From: Cutaneotrichosporon cavernicola
Taxonomy: Eukaryota; Basidiomycota; Tremellomycetes; Trichosporonales; Trichosporonaceae
Direction: 5' to 3'
NCBI RefSeq assembly: GCF_030864355.1
Contig: NC_083399.1
Span: forward strand, 1 to 64,000
Length of the DNA stretch: 64,000 nt
Below are positions 51,800 to 63,760 of the stretch, one piece after another. Position 1 is the first letter of the stretch. The number at the start of each line of letters is the position of its first letter. The notes below the pieces were generated by a model, which worked only from the letters and a program-made list of their open reading frames with translations, did not search any database and was not told the DNA's origin. Both the position numbers and the translations under genes were made by a program.

Positions 51800-54681
51800 T
51801 TACCTAAGCTGAGTCTGACGAGGCTGCGACCTTGATGATGCGCCAGCCCGTGTGCTCCTCGTCGTCTTCGGCGTAGCCTTGCCCGCCGCCGTCGCAGTCT
51901 TGTTTGCGGTGCCTCGATCTGTATAACGAGAGGAAGCCACCCGCCCCGGTGCCTTCGCAGGTGCCTTGCTCGGTTTACGACTCCTATCCTCAGAAGCAAC
52001 GCTCACGTCATCACTGTCCATTGGGTCCGACCCGTCAGACCCTAGATCAAACTTGGTCGTCAGCACACACCCATCGCACGCCGGCATTACCTTGCCGGAC
52101 ATTGTACTCACAAGTTTCTGGCGCGCATTGCTCGCTGTTGCTCGCGTAGAGCCTTTCTTGGTCGTCTTCGCGGCCGCGTTGCCCCTGGTTCCACGTCCCC
52201 CCCTTGGTGGCGGGACATCCTCGTCCGATTGCTCGGGCCTAAAAGTAGGGTTAGACCTGTACCGGTCACTATCCGACCTACATGCTGTCCTCTGCTGTAA
52301 GGGGTGAGCATTTGTGCTTGGGTTCGCAGTAGCTACTCACCCATGCTGTCAATGTCCGAGTTCTGGGCCTTCTTATTCTGGAGAGTGAGAGTGGTCCGCA
52401 CACCACCCACCTTCTTCTTGCCCACGGCTTTCTCGGGCTGTGGGTTGTCTGCCCAGTGCTCGTTCGCCCTGTGCTTCAGCATCGAGGCACAGAGGGGGGT
52501 CGATGGTTACGGGGCGGAGACATACTGTTCCTTGGCGCGGGCCATCTCGAGGTCAGCGACGCAGGGAGCACATTTTTCACTCACAAACTCGATCATGTCC
52601 TCCTCGTGGTCGACCACAATGGCCTGCGCTGGCGCGCTCTTGCCTACTGTTTTCAAACTGTCGCGCACGAAGCTTCCGTCAGCCTTCACCATCAATACCG
52701 TGCGCACTCCTTGATCGCGTCCTTATCGTCCTTGTCCACAAACCGCATCACAGCTTCTTCCAGTCCGTCTTCGACCAGTAGGTCCAGATTCTGCGCATGG
52801 AGATACTGCTTTACCAGCTTGGCCATGCGGATCTTCGCTAGCCGATCGGTCGTCGTCATGGCAGCAGGGTCCTCGTCTTCGTCTTCGTCTATCAGAACGT
52901 CCTCTGGCTGATCAGGGTTATTGACGGTTTCTCCGCATCAGCTGTTAAGTGGCGTAGGTGACTCACTGCGCTTGGCGACCTTCATGCGATAGTACTGCAG
53001 GATATCACGAGGATTCGCAACTCGACCGATAAAGTCTTGGCCGAAACGAACAGGATTGGTCATCTCCTTGGCGCCAGTGGTCTCCACCTTGGCGTAAGTA
53101 AGGGAATGTCGAGGACAGACTCACCCGCAGACGGATCAGTGGCAGCATCATCTCCTCGGTCGCGACGTCGTGCGTGGCCTCCCAGTTGAGACGAGCCTTG
53201 GAGATAAGCTCCTCCACCTGATTTCAGTAAGAACAGACGGGGCACACCACCACTCTCACCTTGTCACGTAAAACGGCTGAGATCGTGTCCTTGTCGTCAA
53301 GGTTAATCTTGGAGCCGTCACTCTCAGCCTCCTGGAGGAGCTGCAGTTCGTCGATCTCAAAGGGCCGGACGGTCTTGAGGGGCATCTCAGCAATCTGGAA
53401 CTTGTCACCTTGGATTGAGAGGATTCCCACATGCCTGTGGTTAGGCAAGGCTAGTGAGGAGAGCGTACTTGGGAAGCGCTTCTCCGTGGGCCAGACTTGT
53501 GGCCACCGAACTGCCCGGCTGCGAAATAAAGTACGGTTTGCCTTCCACCTGCTCAGGCCAGATACGACAGTCGTGTTCATGGCCCCAAAGCACGAGCTTG
53601 ATAGAGTCGTCAAACATGCCCTCAGGCACAGCCTGCTGAGGGCCATGCTTAACACTGCCGTCAGATCTTGTGATACCTGAGTACGAACCGGTTCTGATGG
53701 ATCAGCAGCAGGTTAAACCAGTCGTCTGCTGCAATGCCACCATCACCGTCCCGTGGCATGAACATCTTGACGCCATTGGATCGCAGCTGGTAGTGGAAGC
53801 GAATGTCCTTGATGTTACCGACGCCATAAAGACCGAGATTGGTGGAGCCCTTGCGAAGCAGAACAGGACGGATGTTGACAGTGTCCCCCTCGGTGCTCGA
53901 CTGGTTGTGGCTCTGACCGGAAGGAAGGTCGACCTTGCCGAAGTAGTTCAACACGCCAGCGACGGATAGGACATCCAACGGGCAGAGTGCTCCCTCCTGT
54001 ACGTCAGCGCCGTAGGGTATGGAGCAACGTCGTTGAAGCTTCCACAGAGCTTCCCCACCCACGAGTTCCTTCCTGCTTCTCGGAACAATGAGCTTCAGAG
54101 GAAGGCAGAGTGCGCGCGCACATGAATGCCTCGGGACTGCCAGGACAAGGGCTGTTTCGGTAGTTCAATCGCATGCGGTACCACCCAGGAGCTCCAGCAG
54201 CTCCAACAGCTCCAGCAGCTTCTCCCAGCACCCCAGCATTCTTAAAGGAAGACCCATGTCACTCACTGGACCAGTCCCCTGCGGATCGTCGTGGTTACCA
54301 TGAATCGAGAACACGGGAATACCGACGTTGAGATTGGAGTCTTCATAGTTGACAGCAGGGAAACTGTGATCAGCCTGGTGAGTTTGGTAAGCTCACTCGT
54401 ATCCGGGAGCCGCGCCATCCATGGGGTCGCTGAGCAGCTCAAACGACACCGGCTTGTCGCCGAACGTATACTGCCGGAGCAGCGCGATCGTCTGATAGAG
54501 ACATGTGCGACTGACGCGATTCTCGTGGAAAAGATCACCAGCTAGGAGGATGAAGTCGACGTCCTGGTCACGCGCGATCTCGAGTATCTCCCTGAATGTG
54601 TTGATGGAATCCTGGCCCCGCACGGGGTCCTTCTCGGCGTAGCCGAGGTGGTTGTCCGTCGCGATGAGAATGCGGAAACAG
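51800..54681 (-). CDS. MRE11: MRE11 double-strand-break repair nuclease, 5' exon not resolved
   Basis: Minus strand, at least seven exons. The first supported exon starts at 54681 with [20 protein letters not shown]; the start codon lies in an upstream exon I could not fix (the 5' flank near 54.7-54.97 kb has candidate introns). Phosphoesterase motifs: [30 protein letters not shown] and the late histidines [16 protein letters not shown] with [12 protein letters not shown]. These bind two manganese ions. Later exons carry the capping region and the helical Rad50-binding part (YYRMKVAKR region), then a Lys/Arg/Ser-rich C-terminus ([16 protein letters not shown]). A spliced continuation after QL ending at 51670 is an alternative. 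Acts in the nucleus in the MRN complex. Confidence 0.88.
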
Positions 54682-55637
54682 CTGTAGTGCGGTTTGAGCC
54701 GAGGTTAGTCGCAAGTAATAGGGAGGGAGACGTGTCAAGTTGGACAGAGGAGAACGGCAAGCGAGGGAAGGATGGTCGGAGGATCAAGAAAACAAGTCGA
54801 GATCAGGAGTGCAAGTAGGGGTTTGTCAGCGTGCATGCTCACAGAGATCGGGGGAGGTATCTGATCTCACTTGTCCTGGTCTGATCGTTAGCAAGTTTGA
54901 CCTAGGAAGATGCAACTTACCAGGCTGAGGAATGCTAGGTGGTGGCTCTGCTGCGCTGTTGTCAACAAATTAAGAAATGTAAGGAAGGAGCGTACGTGCT
55001 TGGTGGGACCCGTTGTGATTCGTGTCCGTGATACTCGTCAGATACGCCGCACATTACAGTCGACGTTGACGAGTTTGTTGGTGTCAAAGTAGATGAAGGA
55101 AGGCAGTATTGTGAATGGTGCGTACGGGACGCGTCTTGACTTGTATGACATTGAACGTGCCCTTCATCCACCCAAGTTGACTGGACTGCCCGATTAAAGC
55201 TGTTAAATCAGAACTGATCAAAGCCTTTAGCCTTGGCAACAACAAATGAGCCACGTGGTGTGGCTAATGTTAGCCGTGGCTCATGACATCATAAGCCTGT
55301 GGTTGTATACGTGAAAATGAGAGTGTGGGTGGGTTTTGACCACTGTACCGCTTACAGGAATTACAGGGTTGTAGGAGATACAAAGTAAACAATCCGTCGT
55401 CACCTGCAATGTCAGTGCTAATTAATTACAAGAGCCAACAGGTCACTCAAACCACAGCCACTACCAACCCCCCCTTTTCAACTCTAACACACTGTTCAGC
55501 CACTTTGACTTTTACTCTCGTCACACTAATATTCACTCTTCACTCTTCACTCTTGTCACACCCGCATCCACCCCCACTCCCCCCCCACTCCCCCCCCCAC
55601 TCACAACCACAATCATCCGAGTGCTCGTGGTGACATA
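54682..55637. other. Divergent 5' region of MRE11 and PhoD-like genes
   Basis: Must contain the unresolved first exon of MRE11. Nested inverted repeats lie at 55246-55284 (ATGAGCCACG/CGTGGCTCAT outside, GGCTAA/TTAGCC inside). 55560-55610 is C-rich (CCCCCACTCC repeats). Confidence 0.5.
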
Positions 55638-58600
55638 ATGTCCGTGCATTCCACCACATGTCAACTCCCCTCGTCATGCCGCTGACTGTGCAGGGACACA
55701 ACTGGCTTTAGCGGAGCGCACCGCGCCGAGCATCTCAACCGCCAGGCTGCAGCAGAGGCCCGCGCCTCGTACTATGCGCATCCTGCACTCCACGTCCACA
55801 CCTACTTGCCCGAGGGAGAGCAATACCCTGACCCAGACCACCACGACATCCACAATGTCCACCCTGTTAACGAGCCGTTCCACAAGATGAAGAAAGTGGC
55901 GGCGGGAGCTCCAGGGGTCGCCACTGGTGCTCCGACGACCAACGTAATCGCGGAAAAGACTGGCCTCAACGAGGAGAAAAAGGACGAGCAGGGTGGCATG
56001 AAGTACGCTGCTCCTCCGACTGCCTACGACCACGGCGCTCACGAAATTGGAGGCGAGGCCGGCGGCACACACACCTCGCCTGGTCCCAAAGCTGAAGTCG
56101 TCCAGACCGCCATCATGGCCGAGATGGGCAAGGTACCGGGCGTACAGGTCGCGGGTGCCGTCCAGCTCCCCGACGATCACCTCAAGGGGGTAGAGCAGCA
56201 CTGGAGCGTCGAGCAGGCCATGGAGCCGCACCTCCAGCTCATGTACGTAGGAGCCGAACGTGCCGCTTGGGAAATATAACACACTAACACGTCACAGGTG
56301 TGGTCCCATGCTGTCGTACTACACGATCAAGGACGGTGTCTGGCATGGCGCAGCCATGGTCGTCACTGCGGACGAGTGAGTAACCAGTGCTGTGCGCTGA
56401 AATGTTAACCCCTTCCAGTGGATCGATTCTCGATCCGGCGCCTGTCCTCTCGCTCTCGTTCTTCCCATACATCCCCCCCGTGTCTGGACAGGAGCCCGAA
56501 GAGCAGGAGATTCTTCCTCGCCAGAGGATTTCTGCTCAGCGCATCTTCAACTATGTCGATGACGACGGACCGTGCTCGTTCTGGCGCTTCATGATCCAGG
56601 TGCCGTTGCAGCGCTATGAGACCTCGGCGAGGTACCGTCTGAACGGCGGTGCAGAGATCCGATTCTGTGTTCCTGCGCTGGGCCAGAACCTGCGCTGGAC
56701 GAGCCACTCGTGCAACGGTGAGTGATGCCTGTTTGACATGGGCAATGATGCAGGCCGGTCTGCCTACGTTGACAGGTGAGGTCAGTCCACTGCTGACTCG
56801 CAGGCTTCTCCACAGGTGTCAACCCCGACGACTTTAAGGGCAAGAACTTCAAGTCGGGTTACGACCCCGTGTGGGAGGACATGTTGGGCTATCATTACCA
56901 GCAATCCTATCACTGCATGGTTGGTGGAGGTGACCAGATCTACTGCGACGCGATCACCCGCGAACCGGAGCTGCAGGGTGAGTTGATCAGAGGGAGTAGT
57001 CGTCCCTTGTATTGAGACAGACTGACAGCAGGCTGGATCAACGCGCCTACCAAGGAAGCCAAGCAGACCTACCCGCTCACCGACGAAATGCGACATGCGA
57101 TTGACCGCTTTTAGTGAGTGCAGCTGTGACCGTCTCCACAGTTGCTTACCGCAGCTTCAACCATTACTGCAAGATCTTCCGCTCGAACGCCTTCGGCAGA
57201 GCGAATGCGACGATCCCTATGGTCAACATGCTGGACGACCACGACCTCATTGACGGCTTCGGGACTTACGAACCTGCCACGATGAAATCGCCCGTGTTTA
57301 ACCACATCGGCTCGCGCGGATACTTTTGGTTCACCGTCTTCCAGCTTTTCATCAACGACGAGGTGGACGGCATCAACTACAAGACGTGGGGCACCCACCC
57401 CGCTCCCTCAGTTGTCATCGGGGGACCCGGTGCGTACATCCCCTACCATTCGCACCACCTCGGTGTCTACCTCGGCCCTAAGGTGTTCCTTCTTGCGGTC
57501 GACTGTCGCGCCGAGCGCACTTTGCACCAGATCGTCTCGCCCCCCACTTGGAACCAGCTTTTGAGCCAGTTTGTGCCAAGTCTCCCACGCGAGTTCGAGC
57601 ACCTGGTGGTCCTCCTTGGTGTGCCCATAGCGTATCCGCGCATGTCGTTCCTCGAGCACTTCCTCGGATTCAAATACAACCCGCTGAATGCACTCGCGAG
57701 ACGCAACGCAATGGGTATGGGTGGCCTCGTCAACAAGTTCGACAAGGCGAGCGAGCTGCTCGACGACCTGAACGACCACTGGTGCGCTAACGTGCACAAG
57801 AAGGAGCGTAACTGGCTCGTCCTCGAGTTGCAGCGCATTGCGGAACAGCAGAATCTTCGGATCACCTTCCTGTCTGGTGATGTACACCTTGCTGCCGTCG
57901 GCTGTCTCTTCACTAAGAAGCGCGTTCGCAAGATCGAGCCCCGTCACGACCACCGCTACATGCTCAACGTGATCACGTCGGCCATCGTCAATACGCCCCC
58001 GCCCGCCGGTGCGGCTCACATGGTGGCAATCCTCTCGGGCAACAAGCACCGCACTCTCCACAAGGACCACACGGACGAGAGAATGCTAAAGGTCTTTACC
58101 AAGGACACGGATGGGTCGCCAATCAAGCGCCCTTATGTCCTCGCACGCCGCAACTACGCGTCTATTGTCTACGATGAGGTCACTGGCGAGCTGCACTTCG
58201 AGATCCGGGTCGAGAAGGCCCAGGGCGTTGGTGTCACGGTGCCGTACAAGGTCTCAGCCCCGGCTCCGCGGTACGGAGCTAAGAGCGCGGCGCCCAGCGT
58301 CGCCGGCAGTCAGGGCGGCTTGAGCGCGACAGCCAACAGCTTCGTCATGCCTCCCAGCCAGCCCGTGACGCCTGTCACGGGCCGTGGTTTCGGCGGACCC
58401 CCGTCTATCAGCTCGGTGCCGGGTTCCTTCCGGCCAGGGCAGGGCACGCCCGGGCGGCAAGGAGTGTTGAACGCCGGCCAGCAGCAGGGTCCGATGGACA
58501 CCAGTCCCATGCAGGGACAGCAACCCGTGCTGCAGGGACAAGGATTTGCTGGTCAGCAGAACAGTATGACTCATGCTCCTCTGCAGCCGAGCCAAATGCA

Positions 58601-58736
58601 GGAGCCGAAGATGTACGTCGAGCCTGCGAACGGCCGCCCGTACGCTGGCCAGCCCGACAGCGTCCAACCGGGGATAAACGCCGGCCCAATGCACGCCGGA
58701 GGCATGATGAACGCCCATCCCAACAACCAGCAGTAG
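55638..58736 (+). CDS. PhoD-like metallophosphatase (fungal type), multi-exon
   Basis: The 5' end is uncertain: coding is firmly supported from about 55696 (DTTGFSGAHRAEHLNRQ) and ATG 55638 is the nearest in-frame candidate, but the joining intron is unclear. Exons join as LQLM|CGPMLSYYTIKDGVWHGA|...|DGSILDPAPVLSL|...|GVNPDDFKGKNF|...|GWINAPTKEA|...|YFNHYCKIF. The PhoD core includes VGGGDQIYCDAI (metal-site Asp), NMLDDHDLIDGFG, LLAVDCRAERTLHQIV, VVLLGVPIAYP and FLSGDVHLAAVG (late metal Asp/His). A Gln/Pro/Gly/Met-rich tail of about 150 residues follows and is likely disordered. Fungal members are membrane- or cytosol-associated and their substrates are mostly unknown. Length over 800 residues is normal for this subfamily. 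Confidence 0.87.
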
Positions 58737-58997
58737 CTGCTGATGCGTGACGGGCTCCGAGTACCCTAACCGTTCCGATTTCAATACCCACTTCTAATCA
58801 CGTACGCCGGGCCGCAGTCATCGGCCATGTTGATGTCGTCGAATAATGCACGCGGACTATATAGACACAATCTATGCCTGCTGTAGCGCCCTATGCACTT
58901 TATGCTTTTCGTTTACGCAATACAATGAGTCCAGTTGACCCAACAGAGCGACAGCCATGTGCTCGTCCAACCCAACCAGGTATTATAACGGGTGCGA
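58737..58997. other. Convergent 3' intergenic region
   Basis: Between the stops of the PhoD-like gene (+) and the D-amino-acid oxidase (-). No gene seen. Confidence 0.5.
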
Positions 58998-60643
58998 CTA
59001 CAACCGCGAGCGCTGCTTGTTGAAATACTTGAGGGTGATCTCCTTGGCCTCCTCGGCGATGCCAAGGTTGGCCTGGTACCCGGCCGGCCCGATACCGTAA
59101 CAATGGAGCACGGTGACGGGACGGGACTTGCTCTTCCCTCCTTCGGGGACGAGCGCGTCGGGCTGGATCATCCGCTCCTCGATCTCGAGGCGTAGGCCGC
59201 CCTCGCGCGCAGGCCTTAATCCGACATTATGGCTAACGACCTCGATATCTTTCCAGCTCGCTCCTCCATTCGCGAGCTCTGGACAAATCTCAAAAGCGTT
59301 CTGGAGGATACTCTCCGCCATCTCGCGCCTCGGCAGCGTGCTGTATTCGCCCTTGATATTCGTTCCTCCGACGATAACGCATCCCCCACTCCCAGGCCGG
59401 GGAATGACATACACAGCCTTACCCTCGGCCATGTTCGCGTCGCGCACGCCGAAGCAGATATCAACCTTGGGCGCGCGGACTAACGCAGTCTGGCCCCGAT
59501 CGGGAAAGACGGCCGGATCCTCGACGCCCAAGAGACTCTTCGCCCCGAGACCGGTTGCGTTGACGACATAATCGACGGGGCCAAAGTGCGCAAACGCCTC
59601 GTCGAGAGATGAGACGCGCTTGCGAACGATGGGGACGCCGCGGTCGCGCAGGCGCGAGGCTAGGAGCGCGTTGTATCTGTGCGGGTTGAGGGTGTAGGAC
59701 TCGAAGGAGACGCCCTCCGAGTACGGGCCGGGTACCTCGCTGCGCTCAAGAGGGCGGAACTGGTGTCAGCGTTGTGGATGTGAGATGCAAGGGTGGACAG
59801 CCTCAAGGCTTGCTGTCAGGGGAGGAGCTTGACGCTTCTCCGTATCCTCATTCTCTATGACAATTAAGGCCGGAGGGAGGCAGGCAGGAAAGATGCGCTT
59901 GGAGAGCGCGCACTGCGCCATCGCTTCGGACGAGTTTGTCCCAGTCAAACGGCCGGGAGCCGTAGAGAAGCCCACCAAGGCCCTCTTGGCCTCGAAATAC
60001 GTAGCCACCCACGCCGACCTCGATTCAAAAGACTCACGTTGAACACGACATCCTTGTACCACGGGCTCGAGTATCCCTTGTCCTTGTTCCAGATGTACTT
60101 GAACTGGCGACGGGTGACGATCTCAGGGTGCGACTTGGCGAGGCGGCCAAACTCCTCGAACGTGAACGTGTCGCGGCGACGCTCGCTCTCGTTGTTGCCA
60201 AACGAGGACCAGTTGGCGCCCTGGAATGAAACGACGTGGGTGTGGGTGCGTGTAGGGTTGGAAGGGACGCCCGGAATGAACCGACGTGTTGGGTGTGGGT
60301 GCGTGTGCGTGTAGAGGTGGAAGGGGGGCCCGTCAGCTCATGTACTTGGTTCAGCCAGACTACTCACAGCCCAAGGCGACGCGAATGCTGCCGAGTCGAC
60401 ATCCTCAGGGAGGTCGCGAGCGAGGATGGCGACCCGGAGGCCGGTGGCCGATAGGGCGTCGGCGGTAGCGAGGCCGAGAACTGTACAATCGACGCCGCGT
60501 CGTCAGAGTGGGCAAGGAGCAATGTGGGAACATTATGGGAGGGAGGTGGTCAGCATGGGATCGACCTCCAGCAGAATCGGCTCACCGCCAGCGCCCAGCA
60601 CAACGACGTCGTATGGGCTCTTCTCGGGCTTGGGGAGGGCCAT
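58998..60643 (-). CDS. D-amino-acid oxidase family flavoenzyme, peroxisomal (PTS1 SRL)
   Basis: Start ATG 60643 ([19 protein letters not shown]), stop 58998, four introns. A GTGAGC donor after GGCG joins to [20 protein letters not shown], completing the FAD-binding GxGxxG motif. [26 protein letters not shown] and [18 protein letters not shown] continue the enzyme, and the DAAO signature [14 protein letters not shown] appears with [20 protein letters not shown] near the end. The last residues are QRSRL; SRL is a peroxisomal targeting signal type 1. It oxidises D-amino acids to keto acids with release of ammonia and hydrogen peroxide. D-amino versus D-aspartate preference cannot be assigned. 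The intron near 60.2-60.37 kb has an internal GGTGTGGGTGCGTGT duplication. Confidence 0.93.
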
Positions 60644-61484
60644 GGTGAAATGGGAGACAGAGGTTCCGAGCGTTCCTCTGAATGTGTAGTTATCTCGGCT
60701 CCACTCGGCACATGGCGGCCTCCACCAGTCACCGATCGGACTGAACAACAATTTCACGCACGCGGCCCGCCGTTAAGGCAGACGACTGCAGATGCCAAGC
60801 ATGCATGCAACAGAATGTGGGCATCCGCTTTTAGAACTGGGCAGAGAGAGGGTGGGACAACGTTGCTCCGATTCGCTGTTGATCACCGCGCACAGCCGAC
60901 AGTTGCCGATGACATGTGGCACTCGACTCCACGACTACATTCACGCTTCGCACTTGACTCTAGTCACTGTTGGGAACGGTGTAAAGCAGAGTTTTACGTA
61001 TCTGGGCTCCTGGCTCCTCTTGGACTCGCACAGGGGACGGCTGTTCTCGTCCCGGGCGTCCGCGTCGGCCCACACTTGCCTGTAGCGCTCATTATTCTTG
61101 TCAAGTTCAAGTTCAGAGCTTGGGAGAGAGTTGGATGTTGGTGAGAGATCGAGAGGCAGCCCTATACAGGATATGGTGAGTTGAGAGATCTTGTGTCGCA
61201 TTCCTCTCTTGTGTCGCTCAGTTGCGTGGTGCGAGATGTTTGTGTGGAACACCAAACAAGTACAGGACGCGCGTGTGTACCGTGCTCAGGAGACGAGGCG
61301 AGTCTTATTAGTGCCAACAACTCGACACCTCGCCTTCGCCTCACCGATGCGGTGCGCCACCATCAGTCGCCCCCTCTTCCTGCTCTACGTCCCACGCTAC
61401 TGTCATACAGAGTGGTCTTGGCCTTGACTCCACACTCTTCTCCTCATTCCTCTCACTGAAGAACAAGCCACGACGACCAAAACA
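60644..61484. other. Intergenic region, no gene supported
   Basis: About 840 bp upstream of both the oxidase (-) and the small gene (+). Frames exist but show no domain. An AT-poor, CTC-rich leader precedes 61485. Confidence 0.45.
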
Positions 61485-61654
61485 ATGAGCACCTCGCCAT
61501 ACGTATGCCCCGGCGACGCCACCGGAATGAACGCCGGCAGTATGTGTTGACGGAGAGTGGGCTGACTACAGGCCGCTGCGTACCCGTCTACTACGGTACC
61601 GAGTACGGATACTACTGCCACTATTGTGAAGCGCGTCTGTCGGCACTCCTGTAA
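61485..61654 (+). CDS. Predicted 45-residue cysteine-rich microprotein, two exons
   Basis: ATG 61485, intron 61540-61571 (32 nt, GTATGT...CTACAG with a GCTGAC branch-like site), stop TAA 61652-61654. Exons of 55 and 83 nt give exactly 46 codons. The product is MSTSPYVCPGDATGMNAG, then SRCVPVYYGTEYGYYCHYC, then EARLSALL: four Cys (C-x12-C-x11-C-x2-C) and seven Tyr. The final CHYC could form half of a zinc site or a disulphide. No signal peptide. Splicing converts a frame with an immediate stop into one that runs to a stop shortly after the last Cys, and the leader (GACGACCAAAACA before ATG) looks like a fungal start context. I recognise no family. Confidence 0.5.
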
Positions 61655-62157
61655 GGAGGGCTGCCTTGCAAAATAGAACTGCCCAACATTGCCTCCCAAG
61701 TTGTAACCTGGTTGATGGAATGGACTGTCGATACTTGACTTTGTTGGGAGTGTCCGTATTATAGAGATAGGCCTGATACTCCTGTTTCTCGCGACGACTC
61801 CTCTAACTGAGCAAGCTGCGACGGGTACCCAAACATCTCGCTGATCATCGGAACCCAAGTGCCCTTCCAAGTCGTCATTGCCTTACGACTGCTACTCGTG
61901 TCTGCAAATCTACTCCGAATCATCCGCTGTTTGAGGCAGGACCCGGGTGTAGTAGCGGAGCGAGTTGTCATCGTCGTCGTGAGCTTTGCTTCAGCGACCT
62001 CTCTTATCACATGCTTCCTACATTCTGCGTTCGACTCACGGCCAAGACGACCCGACTGGTCGCTTCGCTCCGTTACGTCCATGTCTATGTTTATCTATAC
62101 TGTTACAAAACATAAGGAGATAATACGCTGTTGCTCACTCGCCAACAAACACTCTCC
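61655..62157. other. Intergenic region, no gene supported
   Basis: About 500 bp between the microprotein gene and the MCT-type transporter (convergent). A 107-codon minus-strand frame (61759-62082) has no domain. Confidence 0.45.
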
Positions 62158-63760
62158 TCATCCTCCGCGCACCTTTGGGAAGCCAATACTTGTTACACCA
62201 CCAACAAACGTAACTGCTCCGGTGAACATGAGCATGGCACCATAGTTGGTCTTGTATGCGCCCATGGCACCTTTTAGCGCTCCTTGGTTCATTAGAGCGG
62301 TCGACAGCGGCCCAGAAACAAAGTTCCCGATGCCTCGGAGCATGATCATGAGGCTTGTGATTAAACCGGGGAGCATGTGGTCGTCCTTTGCGATGTGGTG
62401 GATCATTCTCCCCCACACTGCGGCCGAGCAGAGTGCGGTAAGGCCCCAGATGATGCAGAACGTCACCAACAGGCCGTCGTTGGTTCCAAAGCCCCAGAGC
62501 AGCCACGCGGCAAGGCCGGCCGTCCCGCATGCACACGAGACGACAATGCGCGGCTGGTATCTGTCGACGAGCCATCCCATCATGATGCTGCCGACAACGC
62601 TGGCGGCGTACATGATGGCGACGAGGGAGGTGCCGTTCATGGCCCCGATGTCGGTTGCGAAGACGGGCATCCACAGAGAGGGGAGGAAGGACGCCATGGC
62701 AGAGAGCAGCACCCATCCGCCCATGACATACACTGCCCGTTGGCGGAGGAAGCCGTAGTCGAGCTTCGGCCATGCTGCCGGCCTGGCACCGGTGCTGCGA
62801 CGAGAGGGGAGGGGAATCCGACGCTTGACGAAGAACATGGCAATCACGTTCGCGCCACCAAATATCCCGCCCAGGGCGTACATTGTTCCCTTGTAACCGA
62901 CGCCCTTCAACAGCGCCTCCCCCATGAGTGGGAACACAGTGCCGCCAATAGCGGCACCGGCGCACAGAATGCCGAAGGCGAGACCGCGGCGAGCATGGAA
63001 CCACTCGTACAGGTACGTTGCGCATGGGAGCCACATCACTGGGGGTGTCAGAAACGCTGTTGAATGACAACGGGCTGAGTTCGGTCGAGACGCTCTCAGT
63101 CTGTCAAAGAGAAAACTTACACATCGAGAGAGGATACAGGAACCCGAGCGTAATGATCAAGTGCCAAGCTCGCGTGACGAATGCGCTGCACACGAGCGAG
63201 GCGGTACCGCACACGAGGCCCACCAACTGAATGTACACGGTGTGGTAGCTGAAGAAGGCGAGGACGGGGGCGAAGAGGCCTGCCGCAACAAGGAGTAGTC
63301 CGTTCATGAGTGTCGCCGCAAGTGTGATGGTGCTCACGTTACCCGGAAACATCTCGTGTGCCCAGTATGCGTGCAGCACGCCCACGCTGTAGGGGAGGCC
63401 CCACACGATCGTCTCCATGACGGTCGCACCGACGAGGAACGTCCACGCGTGTCGTCCTCGATCTACCGGTGGGAGTGAGGCGAAGACATCTGCATTGGGG
63501 TCGGGAAGAGCTGGGAGAGCACCTCGTTCGTCGGCTTCGCACTTTTCGCTGAGGGGCGAGTCGAGGATGGGTTCGTGCTTGTGGGCCAGCTCCGGCTTTG
63601 GAAGGATGGTAAGTGCTTCGCTAATGGTGAGAGTGTCGCAATCTAGGTTGGTGCAGATGTGGCGCAGGTCGGCGACGTGGGCCGCTGCCGGCTCAGCGAT
63701 TGTGGACTCGGCGCACGAATCCGCACGTGAGGCCGTGCGGAGGTAGATGTCGGAGCTCAT
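62158..63760 (-). CDS. MFS transporter of monocarboxylate (MCT/MCH) type
   Basis: Start ATG 63760 (MSSDIYLRTA), stop 62158, one intron 63039-63120 (82 nt) joining LSM to LMWLPCATYLYEWF. A hydrophilic N-terminus of about 105 residues precedes the first segment (HAWTFLVGATVMETIVWGLPYSVGVL, typical of MCT-like proteins that open with a W and a conserved GLPYSVGV). Twelve segments can be counted; EWFHARRGLAFGILCAGAAIGGT is the conserved second-half entry of fungal MCH transporters, and FGTNDGLLVTFCIIWGLTAL and RMIHHIAKDDHMLPGLI follow. Substrate unknown; several fungal MCH proteins are not lactate carriers. Plasma or vacuolar membrane. Confidence 0.9.
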
